This document shows, one piece after another, positions 1 through 8,285 of a DNA stretch of 64,000 nucleotides. The stretch comes from Rhizobium sp. R635 (GTDB lineage Bacteria; Pseudomonadota; Alphaproteobacteria; Rhizobiales; Rhizobiaceae), in NCBI RefSeq assembly GCF_002211285.1, contig NZ_LOKX01000015.1, forward strand, positions 1 to 64,000. The letters are read 5' to 3'. The first letter of the stretch is position 1. Each line of letters starts with the position of its first letter. The notes under the pieces were generated by a model. That model was not told where the DNA came from. It saw only the letters and a program-made list of their open reading frames with translations, and made no database searches. Both the position numbers and the translations under genes were made by a program.

Positions 1-100
1 CTATATTCGGTATTACAACAACGATCGCATCAGGCTAAAACTCAAAGGGCTGAGCCCTGTTCAATACAGGACTCAGCCCTTAAATAATCCCAGCCAATAA
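1..100 (+). CDS. IS3-family transposase, C-terminal fragment (5' part outside the window)
   Basis: Read in the frame starting at base 2, the DNA encodes 32 residues and then TAA at 98-100. The peptide contains YYNNDRIRLKLKGLSPVQYR, the typical end of the integrase core region of IS150/IS51-group transposases, in which an YxxYNxxRxxxxLxxxxP motif follows the last catalytic Glu. The catalytic DDE residues are not in the window. Whether the full gene is intact cannot be seen. The identification rests on this short but very characteristic motif. Confidence 0.72.
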   Translation, partial: YIRYYNNDRIRLKLKGLSPVQYRTQPLNNPSQ

Positions 101-127
101 ACCGTCCAACTTTACGGGGTCAGTTCA
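1..127 (+). mobile_element. Right end of an IS3-family (IS150-like) insertion sequence, truncated by the window edge
   Basis: The first 100 bases encode the C-terminal end of an IS3-family transposase. They are followed by a short untranslated tail ending in GGGGTCAGTTCA at 116-127, which resembles the inverted terminal repeat of IS150-type elements (outer bases TG...CA). The right boundary is therefore put at base 127. The left end lies outside the window, so completeness and target duplication cannot be judged. The element stops about 55 bases beyond the galM stop codon, so it does not break galM. A nested hairpin at 45-81 lies inside the transposase 3' end and may act as a terminator. Confidence 0.75.
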
Positions 128-181
128 CAAGCCAGAGAGGGTTCATAGCGATCAAATTTGACAGCCGTGCGTCTCTAACGC

Positions 182-1204
182 TCAGCTCTTGGTAAAGATA
201 TAATCCGTCTCCTGGCGCAGCACCTCGCCAGGGCGCAGCACTGCATTTGGGAAACCTTCGTGATTGATGGCATCCGGCCAGACCTGCGTCTCCAGGCAGA
301 AGCCGGCGAACGGGCCGTATTTGCGCCCGCCGAGGCCGGGAGCCCCCGTGTTGAGCTTGAAGCCGGCATAGAACTGCACGCCCGGTTCGGTGCTGCGCAC
401 CTCCAGCGACACGCCCGAATAGAGGCTGCGGGCGAGCGCCACGGTCCGCTTGGCGGTGCGCTCGCCGGACAGGCAGAAATTATGGTCGTACAGCGCCTGT
501 TCGCTGCCGGTAAAACGCTTCATCGGCGCCATCTCGCGGAAATCGAATTCCGTGCCGGCGACGGACCGGATCTCGCCGGTCGGCACCTGCTTCTCGTCGG
601 TCGGCAGGTAGTGATCCGCGGCGATCATGATGTCGTGGCCGAGCGCGTCTTCGCGGCCGTCGAGATTGAAATAGGCGTGCTGGCAGACATTGGCGAGCGT
701 CGGCTGGTCGCTGGTCGATTCGTAGGTGATCGACAGTTCACCGTTGCCGTGCACCCGGAACGTCGCCTGGACATTGCAATTGCCGGGATAGCCGGCGCGG
801 CCGTCGGGATCGACGATCTTCATCACCAGGCGGTCGACGTCATGCTCGACGATCGTCCAGTTGCGCTTGCCGATATTGTCGCTGCCGCCATGCAGATGCG
901 TGACGCCGTTTTCGTTCGGCTCGAGCTGATAATCCTTGCCGTCGAGCGTGAACCTGCCGCCGCCGACACGGTTGGCGCAACGGCCGGGCGTCGCGCCGAA
1001 ATAGGCCGAATGGAGAGGATAGCTGTCGAAATCCTCGAAGCCGAGCTGCAGCGGCGCATCATGTCCCTCAAGGCGCAGGTCCTGGATGACCGCGCCCCAG
1101 GTCATGATCTTGGCCGTCAGCCCGCCGCCCTTGATGACGACACGATAGACGGTCTCGCCCGCCTTCGTCTGCCCGAAAACTTCCCGCTCCAACTTGTCCG
1201 ACAT
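182..1204 (-). CDS. galM: Aldose 1-epimerase (galactose mutarotase)
   Basis: A 340-residue protein that interconverts alpha and beta anomers of aldoses such as galactose and glucose in the cytoplasm. The family hallmarks are present: the ATPGRCANRV segment near residue 70, VTHLHGG near residue 103 carrying the first catalytic His, QHAYFNLDG near residue 175 with the second, and CLETQVWPDAINH near residue 300 with the catalytic Glu. Length matches the family. Start is ATG at 1204. It lies downstream of metA on the same strand with a 92-base gap, so it may be read as part of that transcript. An IS3-family element ends just past its 3' end. Confidence 0.93.
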   Translation of the reverse strand: MSDKLEREVFGQTKAGETVYRVVIKGGGLTAKIMTWGAVIQDLRLEGHDAPLQLGFEDFDSYPLHSAYFGATPGRCANRVGGGRFTLDGKDYQLEPNENGVTHLHGGSDNIGKRNWTIVEHDVDRLVMKIVDPDGRAGYPGNCNVQATFRVHGNGELSITYESTSDQPTLANVCQHAYFNLDGREDALGHDIMIAADHYLPTDEKQVPTGEIRSVAGTEFDFREMAPMKRFTGSEQALYDHNFCLSGERTAKRTVALARSLYSGVSLEVRSTEPGVQFYAGFKLNTGAPGLGGRKYGPFAGFCLETQVWPDAINHEGFPNAVLRPGEVLRQETDYIFTKS

Positions 1205-1296
1205 GATCGACCGTCCGTTCTATTCCTGGGTTTAGGACCGGAACCTGCCCGCATTTGTTCCAAACCGCAACCGGGCAGATGAGAAAGAAACGCCGC

Positions 1297-2220
1297 TCAG
1301 AGGTCCATGCCGATCTCTTCGACGTCATAGGGCGTCGTCTGGTAGATTTCGTTGATCCAGTTGCCGAACAACAGATGCGCGTGGCTGCGCCAGCGGTTCT
1401 GCGGCGCAATCGCCGGATCGTTATGCGGGAAGTAGTTGTGCGGCATCTTGATCGGCACACCGGCATTGACGTCGCGGAAATACTCGTCGGAAAGCGAGGT
1501 GGAATCATATTCCACATGATTGAACATGTAGAGCCGCCGGCCTCTCTTCTCGTGCACGAGGCAGACGCCCATCTCGCTGGATTCCATCAGGATTTCCAGG
1601 CTTTCGGATTTCTCGATATCGGCGCGGCGCACCTCGGTCCAGCGTGACACCGGCACTTCGAAATTGTCGGAAAAACCATTGAGATAAATCGACGACGGCT
1701 TCAGGTTCCGGTGGCGATAGATGCCGAAAGCCTTCTCCTTCAGCTCGTATTTCGGGACGCCGTGGAAGTGATAGATCGCCGCCATCGCGCCCCAGCAGAC
1801 GTTCATCGTCGAATGGACGTTCGTTTCTGTCCAGTCGAGAATCTCCCGCATCTCCGCCCAATAGGTGACGTCCTCATAGGGCAGAAGCTCGATCGGCGCG
1901 CCGGTGATGATGAAACCGTCGAATTTGCGCTGTTTCACCTCTTCCCAGGTCTGGTAGAAGGCGAGCAGGTGATCTTCGGAGGTGTTCTTGGCCTTGTGGC
2001 CGCCGATGCGGATGAGCGACAGTTCCACCTGCAGCGGCGAGGCGCCGACGAGGCGGGCCATCTGCACTTCGGTCTTGATCTTGTTCGGCATCAAGTTGAG
2101 CAGCCCGATCTGTAGCGGACGGATATCCTGGCGGATCGCCATCGTCTCGGTCATCACCCGCACGCCTTCCTGAACCAGGGTTTCGAAGGCGGGCAGCGTA
2201 TCGGGGATCTTGATGGGCAT
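1297..2220 (-). CDS. metA: Homoserine O-acyltransferase, predicted acetyl-CoA type
   Basis: A 307-residue MetA-family enzyme that acylates homoserine in methionine synthesis. The ATG at 2220 ([10 protein letters not shown]) gives canonical numbering: Cys142 (nucleophile, NVCWGAMAA), His235 and Glu237 (FNHVEYDS) all fall at the E. coli MetA positions; a GTG three codons upstream is rejected. Residue 111 is Glu (TGAPIELL), where E. coli has Gly. In this family Glu111 goes with acetyl-CoA and Gly111 with succinyl-CoA, so O-acetylhomoserine is the expected product even though the gene is usually annotated as a succinyltransferase. The leader carries a SAM-II riboswitch and an intrinsic terminator. 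Confidence 0.93.
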   Translation of the reverse strand: MPIKIPDTLPAFETLVQEGVRVMTETMAIRQDIRPLQIGLLNLMPNKIKTEVQMARLVGASPLQVELSLIRIGGHKAKNTSEDHLLAFYQTWEEVKQRKFDGFIITGAPIELLPYEDVTYWAEMREILDWTETNVHSTMNVCWGAMAAIYHFHGVPKYELKEKAFGIYRHRNLKPSSIYLNGFSDNFEVPVSRWTEVRRADIEKSESLEILMESSEMGVCLVHEKRGRRLYMFNHVEYDSTSLSDEYFRDVNAGVPIKMPHNYFPHNDPAIAPQNRWRSHAHLLFGNWINEIYQTTPYDVEEIGMDL

Positions 2221-2235
2221 TGCGGTCACTCGATC

Positions 2236-2275
2236 AAAAACAAAAAACCGGCGGCGACAAAAAATCGCTACCGGT
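2236..2275 (-). terminator. Intrinsic terminator in the metA leader, downstream of the SAM-II riboswitch
   Basis: On the minus strand the leader folds ACCGG...CGA / TCG...CCGGT (2275-2247), followed by runs of T (TTTTTTG, TTTTT) down to about 2236, just before the metA start at 2220. This is the layout of a transcription attenuator between the aptamer and the coding region. SAM-II elements are usually thought to act on translation, so a strong terminator here is of interest. Whether its 5' arm can pair with aptamer sequence was not worked out. Confidence 0.7.
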
Positions 2276-2285
2276 CCGCACGCGG

Positions 2286-2339
2286 CCCTTTAGCGACTTT
2301 TTTAACGTGGCTGCAAGCCGGCCGGCCAAATCACCACGG
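2286..2339 (-). promoter_or_regulatory. SAM-II riboswitch (metA leader)
   Basis: On the minus strand the sequence runs CGTGGTGATTTGG (from 2338), GGCTTGCAGCCACG, TTAAA, AGTCGCTAAAGGG (to about 2286). P1 forms between CGTGG (2338-2334) and CCACG (2310-2306). The conserved A-rich segment and the GCTAAA/AAAGGG pseudoknot strand follow, as in the SAM-II consensus known from alphaproteobacterial metA and metX leaders. High S-adenosylmethionine should reduce metA expression. Its position about 65 bases upstream of the metA start codon fits. Confidence 0.93.
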
Positions 2340-2496
2340 AATGTTAATTAGCCCCTGTCGGGCCGCGAATCAACTGCCGAATGCATGCGGGAGCGGGCCG
2401 CGCAAGCATCATCACAGTTTAATGACTGATAGAATCTGTTGATAGACCGGTAACGCCACCATGTTAATAATGACATATGGGCGGTGTTGGAAAAGC

Positions 2497-4353
2497 ATGA
2501 TGGCAGATAAGACTGAGGGGAGGCCGGGCATCCGGAGGCAGGATAGGGTAGGTTACGATTTCAGCCTGACATATCGCCTCGGGGTGATGTTCTCCGCATT
2601 CTGGAATTCAGCTGTGCGTGGCAAGGTGCTGTTTCTGGCGACCGTGCTGATCCTCGTCATCCTGGCGACGGCCTATGGCCAGGTCATCCTCAACGAGTGG
2701 AATGCCCCCTTCTACGATTCGCTGGAACGCCGCGACCTCGGCGAATTCTTCCACCAGCTCGAAATCTTCGCGATGATCGCTGGCACGCTGCTGCTGCTCA
2801 ATGTGCTGCAGGCCTGGCTGAACCAGATGACCGCGCTCTATATGCGCGAGGGCCTGTCGCGTGATCTCGTCGATCAATGGCTGAAGCGCAAGCGGGCGCT
2901 GCGGCTCGCCTCCAGCGGCCTGATCGGCGTCAACCCGGACCAGCGCCTGCATGAGGATTCCCGCAACCTTGCCGAAAGCACGACCGGTCTCGTCCTCGGC
3001 CTCCTGCAATCGACCATTCTTCTGGTGAGCTTCATCGGCGTGCTCTGGGAGCTTTCGAGCGGCTTCATCTTCCACATCAGCGGCCACAGCTTCTCCATTC
3101 CGGGCTATATGGTCTGGGCGGCGATTTTCTATGCCGCTTCCGCCTCGGTGCTGAGCCAGGTCGTCGGCCGCAAGCTGGTGAAGCTCAATGCCGACCGCTT
3201 CTCGAAAGAGGCCGAGCTTCGCTTCACGCTGATGCATGCCAACGAGAACATGCCGGCCATCACCGTCGCCCGCGGCGAGGAGAACGAACGCCGGCGCATC
3301 AATACCGACATCAGTTCGGTGCTGCGGGTCGTCAAGCGGCTCGCCATGGCCAATACCAACCTCACCTGGGTTTCGGCAGGATACGGCTGGCTGGTGATCG
3401 TCATCCCGATCATCGTCGCCGCTCCCGCCTATTTCTCCGGCGGCCTCACCCTCGGTCAGCTGATGATGTCCGTCGGCGCCTTCAACCAGGTCAACACGGC
3501 GCTGCGCTGGTACGTCGCCAATTTCGGCCCGATCGCCGAATGGCGCGCCACCCTGATGCGCGTCACCGATTTCCGCCAGGCGCTGCTCGACATGGACGAG
3601 GATTTCGACCTGAAGGGCAGCATCGCCTATGAAAACACCCCGTCCGACACGCTGACGCTGAAGGATGTGGTGATCAATGCCAAGATCGGCGAAGACATCG
3701 AGGAATGCGGCGGCTTCCGCCTGCGCGAAACCGATGTGGTGATCAAGGCCGGCGAAAAAATCATGATCAACGGCGATCACAGCGTCAACCGCAAGCTGCT
3801 CTTCCAGGCGATGGCCGGCCTCTGGCCATGCGGCAGCGGCACGATGGGCCTGCCGCCGGCCGACGACATGCTGTTCGTTCCGCAGATCGCCTATGTTCCC
3901 GGCGGGACGCTGCGCGAAGCGCTGGCCTTTCCCGAAAGCCCTGATGCCTATGAGAAGGCAGCCGTCGAGGCGGCCCTCGAAAAGGCCGGCCTGCATTCCC
4001 TGATCGCAAGGCTCGATACCCGCGCCCGCTGGGACAAGCTGCTCGACGGCGACGAGCAGAAGGCGATCGGCTTCGCCCGCCTGCTTCTGGTGCGCCCGCG
4101 CTGGATCGTTTTCGATGAAGTGCTTGAGGGCATGGAGCCGGAATGGCAGGAAATGATGTGCAGGGTGCTGACCGCCATGCCGGAAACCGCCATGATCTAT
4201 ATCGGCCGCTCCGAAACTTATCTAGAGGCCCTGCAGCCGCGCGTCCTGCATCTGCAGGCCCTGCCGGCAAAATCCGAGGAGCCGGCGCCAGTCGCCCAGA
4301 CCGGCGCCAGCGCCGGTGCAGGCGCTGCTGCCGTTCCCGCGCCGGCGCTGTAA
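2497..4353 (+). CDS. BacA/YddA-type ABC transporter (fused membrane and ATP-binding domains) with degenerate Walker A
   Basis: About 618 residues, with an N-terminal SbmA/BacA-like membrane domain (several hydrophobic segments, e.g. VLFLATVLILVILATAYGQ) and a C-terminal nucleotide-binding domain, like the YddA family of inner-membrane ABC proteins. The P-loop is not canonical: where GxxGxGKS/T is expected, residues about 426-434 read GDHSVNRKL, keeping Lys but losing the second Gly and the Ser/Thr. The signature is LDGDEQKAIGFARLL and Walker B is WIVFDEV with the catalytic Glu present. It may hydrolyse ATP poorly, or work by another energy source as BacA does. The start is the ATG at 2497 (or 2500); an upstream ATG at 2461 is less likely. 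Substrate unknown. Confidence 0.85.
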   Translation: MMADKTEGRPGIRRQDRVGYDFSLTYRLGVMFSAFWNSAVRGKVLFLATVLILVILATAYGQVILNEWNAPFYDSLERRDLGEFFHQLEIFAMIAGTLLLLNVLQAWLNQMTALYMREGLSRDLVDQWLKRKRALRLASSGLIGVNPDQRLHEDSRNLAESTTGLVLGLLQSTILLVSFIGVLWELSSGFIFHISGHSFSIPGYMVWAAIFYAASASVLSQVVGRKLVKLNADRFSKEAELRFTLMHANENMPAITVARGEENERRRINTDISSVLRVVKRLAMANTNLTWVSAGYGWLVIVIPIIVAAPAYFSGGLTLGQLMMSVGAFNQVNTALRWYVANFGPIAEWRATLMRVTDFRQALLDMDEDFDLKGSIAYENTPSDTLTLKDVVINAKIGEDIEECGGFRLRETDVVIKAGEKIMINGDHSVNRKLLFQAMAGLWPCGSGTMGLPPADDMLFVPQIAYVPGGTLREALAFPESPDAYEKAAVEAALEKAGLHSLIARLDTRARWDKLLDGDEQKAIGFARLLLVRPRWIVFDEVLEGMEPEWQEMMCRVLTAMPETAMIYIGRSETYLEALQPRVLHLQALPAKSEEPAPVAQTGASAGAGAAAVPAPAL

Positions 4354-4362
4354 ACCAACCAG

Positions 4363-4992
4363 TCACATTGGCGGCACGATACCGTTGAGACCGACGGCAA
4401 CCTGGCCGGCCGAAATGCTGCCGTCCGCCGCCTTTTCGCCGGTGACGATGATGCCGGCGCCGGTCTTCAGATCATCATTGGTCGCGGGCGCCAGGGTCAC
4501 GATCGGCGTCTCATCGGCGATCGTGATGGTCTTTTCCTTGCCCTGGTAAGTCAGCGTGATCGTGTGGCCGTCGACGGATTTGACGGCATTGCTGACGGTG
4601 GCGTTGGTCATCTGGCTGTTCGGCTGCGCATCCCAGGGGCGATTGCCCTCGCCCGTCCCTTTCATCGACGCCGGGAAGATCAGCACTTCGATCGCCCCAT
4701 CCGGGCCGCTGCCCTTCGGGAGCGAGGCGACTCCGACGAAATCGCCGGGCTTGATATCCTCGGCCGAGGCTTTCGTGACGCCGCCGACCTTCCAGCCGGC
4801 TTTCAGCGTGATCGTCGCATCGCCGCCTTCGCGCGTCTTGACGACCAGCGTATCGCCGCTCAGGCTTTCGATGGTGCCGCGAACACGAACGCGCTCAGCA
4901 TCCTGCGCCAGCGCCGCCTGCGAGAAGGCAAGTGCGGCAAAGCCGCCTGCGGCAAGTGCCGCAAAAATTCCGGAACGAAGCTTGCGAGACAT
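4363..4992 (-). CDS. Exported protein of unknown function with two beta-rich repeats (DUF5666-like)
   Basis: A 209-residue protein with an evident signal peptide (positively charged MSRKLR, hydrophobic stretch, AALAQDA cleavage-like site near residue 30). The mature part has two similar halves, each with a short VxGTIxSxxGxTLVVK / VKSVDGHTITLTYQGKEKTI pattern, recalling DUF5666-type small beta-barrel domains. It should be periplasmic. Start ATG 4992 is preceded by AAGGAAAG. It is convergent with the ABC gene ending at 4353, with a 9-base gap and no evident terminator. Function not known. Confidence 0.8.
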   Translation of the reverse strand: MSRKLRSGIFAALAAGGFAALAFSQAALAQDAERVRVRGTIESLSGDTLVVKTREGGDATITLKAGWKVGGVTKASAEDIKPGDFVGVASLPKGSGPDGAIEVLIFPASMKGTGEGNRPWDAQPNSQMTNATVSNAVKSVDGHTITLTYQGKEKTITIADETPIVTLAPATNDDLKTGAGIIVTGEKAADGSISAGQVAVGLNGIVPPM

Positions 4993-5105
4993 GTGACTTT
5001 CCTTGTCGCCATTGCGATCGTCGATATCCCCGGCTGCCGGACGGCACCTTATGCCCGGCGACGGCAGGCTGACGAATCAAGGAAAAGTGAGCCGCGAAGG
5101 AGAAC

Positions 5106-6926
5106 TCAGCCCTCCAGCTCTTCCCGCAGCATTTCGAGCTCCAGCCACTCCTCTTCCATCTTGGTCAGGCCGGCGCGCAGCTTCTCCATCTCCGCAGCAA
5201 GCCGGTTGAAAGCTGAGGGATCGCGCGTGAAAAGATTGGGATCGGCCATCACCTGTTCGCGCTTGGTGATCTCGGCTTCGGCCTTGGCCATCTCCTTCGG
5301 CAGATTTTCCAGCGCGAATTTCTGCTTGAACGACAGCTTGCCCTTCGAGCCTCCGCCCGAAGGTGCCGTCTCCTGGGTCTTCGGCTTCTCCGCCGCCTTT
5401 TCGGCCTTCCTGCGCTCTTCGAGCGCGCCTTTGCGCTGCGCCAGCATATCCGTGTAGCCGCCGGCATATTCGATCCAGCGGCCGTCGGGCGCGTCCGGCA
5501 TGGCGGGGGCGATCGTCGAGGTCACGGTGCGGTCGAGGAAGTCGCGATCGTGGCTGACGAGGATGACCGTGCCGGGAAAACCGGCGACGATTTCCTGCAA
5601 CAGGTCGAGCGTCTCGATATCGAGATCGTTTGTGGGTTCGTCGAGGATCAGGAGGTTTGCCGGACGCGATAGGATGCGCGCCAGCATCAGCCGGGCGCGC
5701 TCGCCGCCCGAAAGGCTCCTGATCGGTGTGCGCGCCTGTTCCGGCTGGAACAGGAATTCCTTCATATAGCCGGTGACATGACGCTGCTCGCCGTTGACGA
5801 GCAGGTTTTCGCCGCGCCCGTCCGTCAAGTAGTTGGCGAGCGTATCCTCGGGGTCGAGATCCTCGCGCTTCTGGTCGAGGGTGGCGATCTCCAGATTGGT
5901 GCCGAGCTTCACCGTGCCGCTGTCGGGAGAAAGCTGCCCCGTCAGCATTTTCAGGAGCGTCGTCTTGCCGGCGCCGTTCGGCCCGACCAGGCCGATGCAA
6001 TCGCCGCGATGCACGCGGATCGAGAAGGGCGTGACGATCGGCCGGTCGCCGAAGCTCTTGGTAATCTTCTCAGCCTCGATCACCAGCTTGCCGGATTCCT
6101 GCGCATCCGAAACCGTCGCCTGCACCGTGCCCTGCGGGCCTTTGTGGCCGCGATATTGCGAACGCATCGTCTGCAGCTCGCCGAGGCGGCGCATGTTGCG
6201 CTTGCGCCGCGCCGTGACGCCGTAGCGCAGCCAGTGTTCCTCGCGCTCGATCGCCTTGCCGAGCTTGTGCTGCTCCAGCTCCTCGGCCTCCAGCACCTGA
6301 TCGCGCCAGGCTTCGAAATGCCCAAACCCCCTGTCGAGCCGGCGCGAGGTGCCACGGTCGAGCCAGACGGTTGCCGTCGAGACCTTTTCGAGGAAGCGCC
6401 GGTCGTGCGAGATCAGCATCAGGGCGCTGCGGGTTTTCTGCAGCTCGCCTTCCAGCCATTCGATTGTGGGAAGGTCGAGATGGTTGGTCGGCTCGTCGAG
6501 CAGGAGAATGTCAGGTTCCGGCGCCAGCACCCGCGCAAGCGCCGCACGGCGCGATTCACCGCCGGAAAGGGTGCTCGGATCTTCCTCGCCGGTCAGGCCG
6601 AGATGGGACAGAAGATAGGTGACGCGATAGGGATCATCGCCCGGCCCGAGGCCCGCCTCGGCATAGGCCTGAACCGTGCTGAAGCCGGCAAAATCGGGGG
6701 CCTGTTCGAGATAACGCACCGTCGAGGACGGATGGCGGAAGACCTCACCCGACTGCGCCTCGACCATGCCGGCGGCGATCTTCAATAGCGTCGACTTTCC
6801 CGAGCCATTGCGCCCGACGAGACAGACCTTGTCGCCGGGCTCGACCTGCAGGGAAGCGCCAGCCAACAGCGGCGCGCCGCCGAAGCTCAGGAAGATATCG
6901 TCGAGTTTCAGAATGGGAGGGGCCAA
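5106..6926 (-). CDS. uup: ABC-F family ATPase (Uup-like)
   Basis: A 606-residue soluble protein with two ATP-binding cassettes and no membrane segments. Cassette 1 has Walker A GRNGSGKS (about residue 38), signature LSGGESRRAALARVL and Walker B ILLLDEPTNHLD. Cassette 2 has GPNGAGKT (about residue 317), LSGGERARLMLARIL and LLILDEPTNDLD. A charged linker sits between them. The C-terminal 100 residues form a Lys/Glu-rich coiled-coil arm (KAEAEITKREQVM...), as in Uup. ABC-F proteins act on ribosomes or on DNA transposition and stability. The start codon is TTG at 6926, three bases after the thiN stop, so the two genes are probably cotranscribed and coupled. Confidence 0.88.
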   Translation of the reverse strand: MAPPILKLDDIFLSFGGAPLLAGASLQVEPGDKVCLVGRNGSGKSTLLKIAAGMVEAQSGEVFRHPSSTVRYLEQAPDFAGFSTVQAYAEAGLGPGDDPYRVTYLLSHLGLTGEEDPSTLSGGESRRAALARVLAPEPDILLLDEPTNHLDLPTIEWLEGELQKTRSALMLISHDRRFLEKVSTATVWLDRGTSRRLDRGFGHFEAWRDQVLEAEELEQHKLGKAIEREEHWLRYGVTARRKRNMRRLGELQTMRSQYRGHKGPQGTVQATVSDAQESGKLVIEAEKITKSFGDRPIVTPFSIRVHRGDCIGLVGPNGAGKTTLLKMLTGQLSPDSGTVKLGTNLEIATLDQKREDLDPEDTLANYLTDGRGENLLVNGEQRHVTGYMKEFLFQPEQARTPIRSLSGGERARLMLARILSRPANLLILDEPTNDLDIETLDLLQEIVAGFPGTVILVSHDRDFLDRTVTSTIAPAMPDAPDGRWIEYAGGYTDMLAQRKGALEERRKAEKAAEKPKTQETAPSGGGSKGKLSFKQKFALENLPKEMAKAEAEITKREQVMADPNLFTRDPSAFNRLAAEMEKLRAGLTKMEEEWLELEMLREELEG

Positions 6927-6929
6927 AAA

Positions 6930-7586
6930 TCAGACTCCGGAAAGATCGTAGGGCCGGGCAAGCACGATCGCCCGACCGCTGATGAGCGAAAAGCGAACCT
7001 TGCCTTCCGCGACGTTGGAAATGGTGCGCGACGAGCCGAAAGGCAGGTGGAAATCCGCCAGAGGATAACGCGCATTCTCGATGGAAAGCCCTGTCAGCTC
7101 GCTGAAGCCGGGCACGGAAAACAGGCTGCCCTTGGGAAGGTCGATTTCGATCGTGCCGGCAGGCAGCGGCACTGCCTCTTCCCTACCCGAGGTCAGCAGC
7201 ACGTCGAAACCCTCTTCGGCCAGGCTGACGGCAGACAGGAGATGCTGAAGCGCATGGTCGGAGCGTTCGCCGCCGAGTGCGCCTGCCAGGATGAGACGCC
7301 GCGCGCCCCGGGCGATCGCTTCGGAGACCGCGATCTCACCGTCCGTCGCCGCCTTCGCCGCCGGATAAGGCTGTTTCGGCACATCCGGGAATGCGCCCTC
7401 TAAGTCGGCTGATGTCGAATCGAAATCACCGACCCAGAGCTCCGGCGTAACACCAAGGGCTGCCGCATGCCGCATGCCGCCGTCGGCCGCAATGAAACGG
7501 CTGCCGCCGATGGCATGGCGCAGCCGTTCCGTCAGGCTGAGTTCGCCGCCGAGCAGGATGGTGAAGGTGGATTGGCTCATGGGCAT
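6930..7586 (-). CDS. thiN: Thiamine pyrophosphokinase
   Basis: A 218-residue protein that converts thiamine to thiamine diphosphate with ATP. Family motifs are visible: ADGGMRHAAALGVTPELWVGDFDS near residues 33-56 (substrate and Mg binding Asp cluster), a K-A-A-T-D-G-E segment near residue 80, and ALGGERSDHALQHL near residue 103. The C-terminal beta-barrel domain ends the protein. Two ATGs (7586 and 7580) are possible starts. It is the first gene of a two-gene unit with the ABC-F ATPase. No TPP riboswitch was recognised upstream. Confidence 0.88.
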   Translation of the reverse strand: MPMSQSTFTILLGGELSLTERLRHAIGGSRFIAADGGMRHAAALGVTPELWVGDFDSTSADLEGAFPDVPKQPYPAAKAATDGEIAVSEAIARGARRLILAGALGGERSDHALQHLLSAVSLAEEGFDVLLTSGREEAVPLPAGTIEIDLPKGSLFSVPGFSELTGLSIENARYPLADFHLPFGSSRTISNVAEGKVRFSLISGRAIVLARPYDLSGV

Positions 7587-7643
7587 TGCCCTTAGCGCAA
7601 ACGGGGGGTCGAGGGGAAGGGGCCTAGGGATCGGCCGTTTTTT

Positions 7644-8171
7644 TCAGCCCGGCGTATCCTCGTCGCGCGACAGGAAGACCGCCTCGTAACCGCCGATGAA
7701 ACGCTCGAAAAGCGCTGCGAAACGTTCGACATCCTCTTCCGGCCAGTCGGAGACGATCTCGGAGATGAACGCAAGCTTCTGCGCCACGATCTCGGCAAGC
7801 AAATCCTGGCCGGCCTTGGTGATGACGACGACGATCCGCCGTGCATCGGCTTGTGAGGCCTCGCGGCGCAGCACGTTGCGCGCAACCATCTCGGCCACCA
7901 CCCGGCTTGCCCGCGACGGATCGATGCGCAGCATCTCCGCGATCATGCCGACTGTGACCTCGCCGTCGGGCTGAGCCCTGCGCACGGCATCGAGCACATC
8001 GAGATGCGAAAGCTCGAGACCTGGCGCAGCACTCTGGATCGCCAGCCGCCCGATCAGCCGCCTCCCGGTCATCAGCCGCATGCGCGTCATGCTCCGGCCG
8101 ATGCGCGGCACGTTTTCGCCGTCCGGATCGGCCGGGCTTTTGGATAGGATCTTCGTCATGGCTTCATTCAT
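7644..8171 (-). CDS. MarR-family transcriptional regulator
   Basis: A 175-residue winged-helix regulator. The DNA-binding region shows the MarR pattern VGMIAEMLRIDPSRASRVVAEMVARNVLRREASQADARRIVVVITKAGQDLL, with recognition helix and beta-wing (DARR) in the middle of the protein. It is divergent from the efflux gene at 8286 across a 114-base gap holding an inverted-repeat operator, so it probably represses that pump and itself. Start choice: ATG at 8171; a GTG one codon upstream and an ATG at 8159 are alternatives. Confidence 0.88.
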   Translation of the reverse strand: MNEAMTKILSKSPADPDGENVPRIGRSMTRMRLMTGRRLIGRLAIQSAAPGLELSHLDVLDAVRRAQPDGEVTVGMIAEMLRIDPSRASRVVAEMVARNVLRREASQADARRIVVVITKAGQDLLAEIVAQKLAFISEIVSDWPEEDVERFAALFERFIGGYEAVFLSRDEDTPG

Positions 8172-8222
8172 CACAGGACCATAACAGAGCGGAACGAAGA
8201 ATTGAATATGCCGATGTCATTC

Positions 8223-8259
8223 ATGTGCTATTGACAATTATATGCTGACAGCACATAAA
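8223..8259 (+). promoter_or_regulatory. Promoter of the MFS efflux gene with overlapping MarR-type operator
   Basis: TTGACA at 8231-8236 is followed after 17 bases by CATAAA at 8254-8259, a reasonable -35/-10 pair for the + strand gene. Within the spacer lies the near-palindrome TATGCTGACAGCACATA (8241-8257), and a wider inverted repeat ATGTGCT (8223-8229) / AGCACAT (8250-8256) encloses it. A MarR dimer here would block the promoter. Placement between a marR gene and its divergent pump is the usual arrangement; binding is inferred. Confidence 0.6.
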
Positions 8260-8285
8260 AACACATCAATCGGAATGTCGCTCCC

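Noticed and set aside
7587..7643. TPP riboswitch upstream of thiN
   Set aside because: No CTGAGA-type TPP aptamer in the short gap; the gene shows no thiamine-responsive leader.
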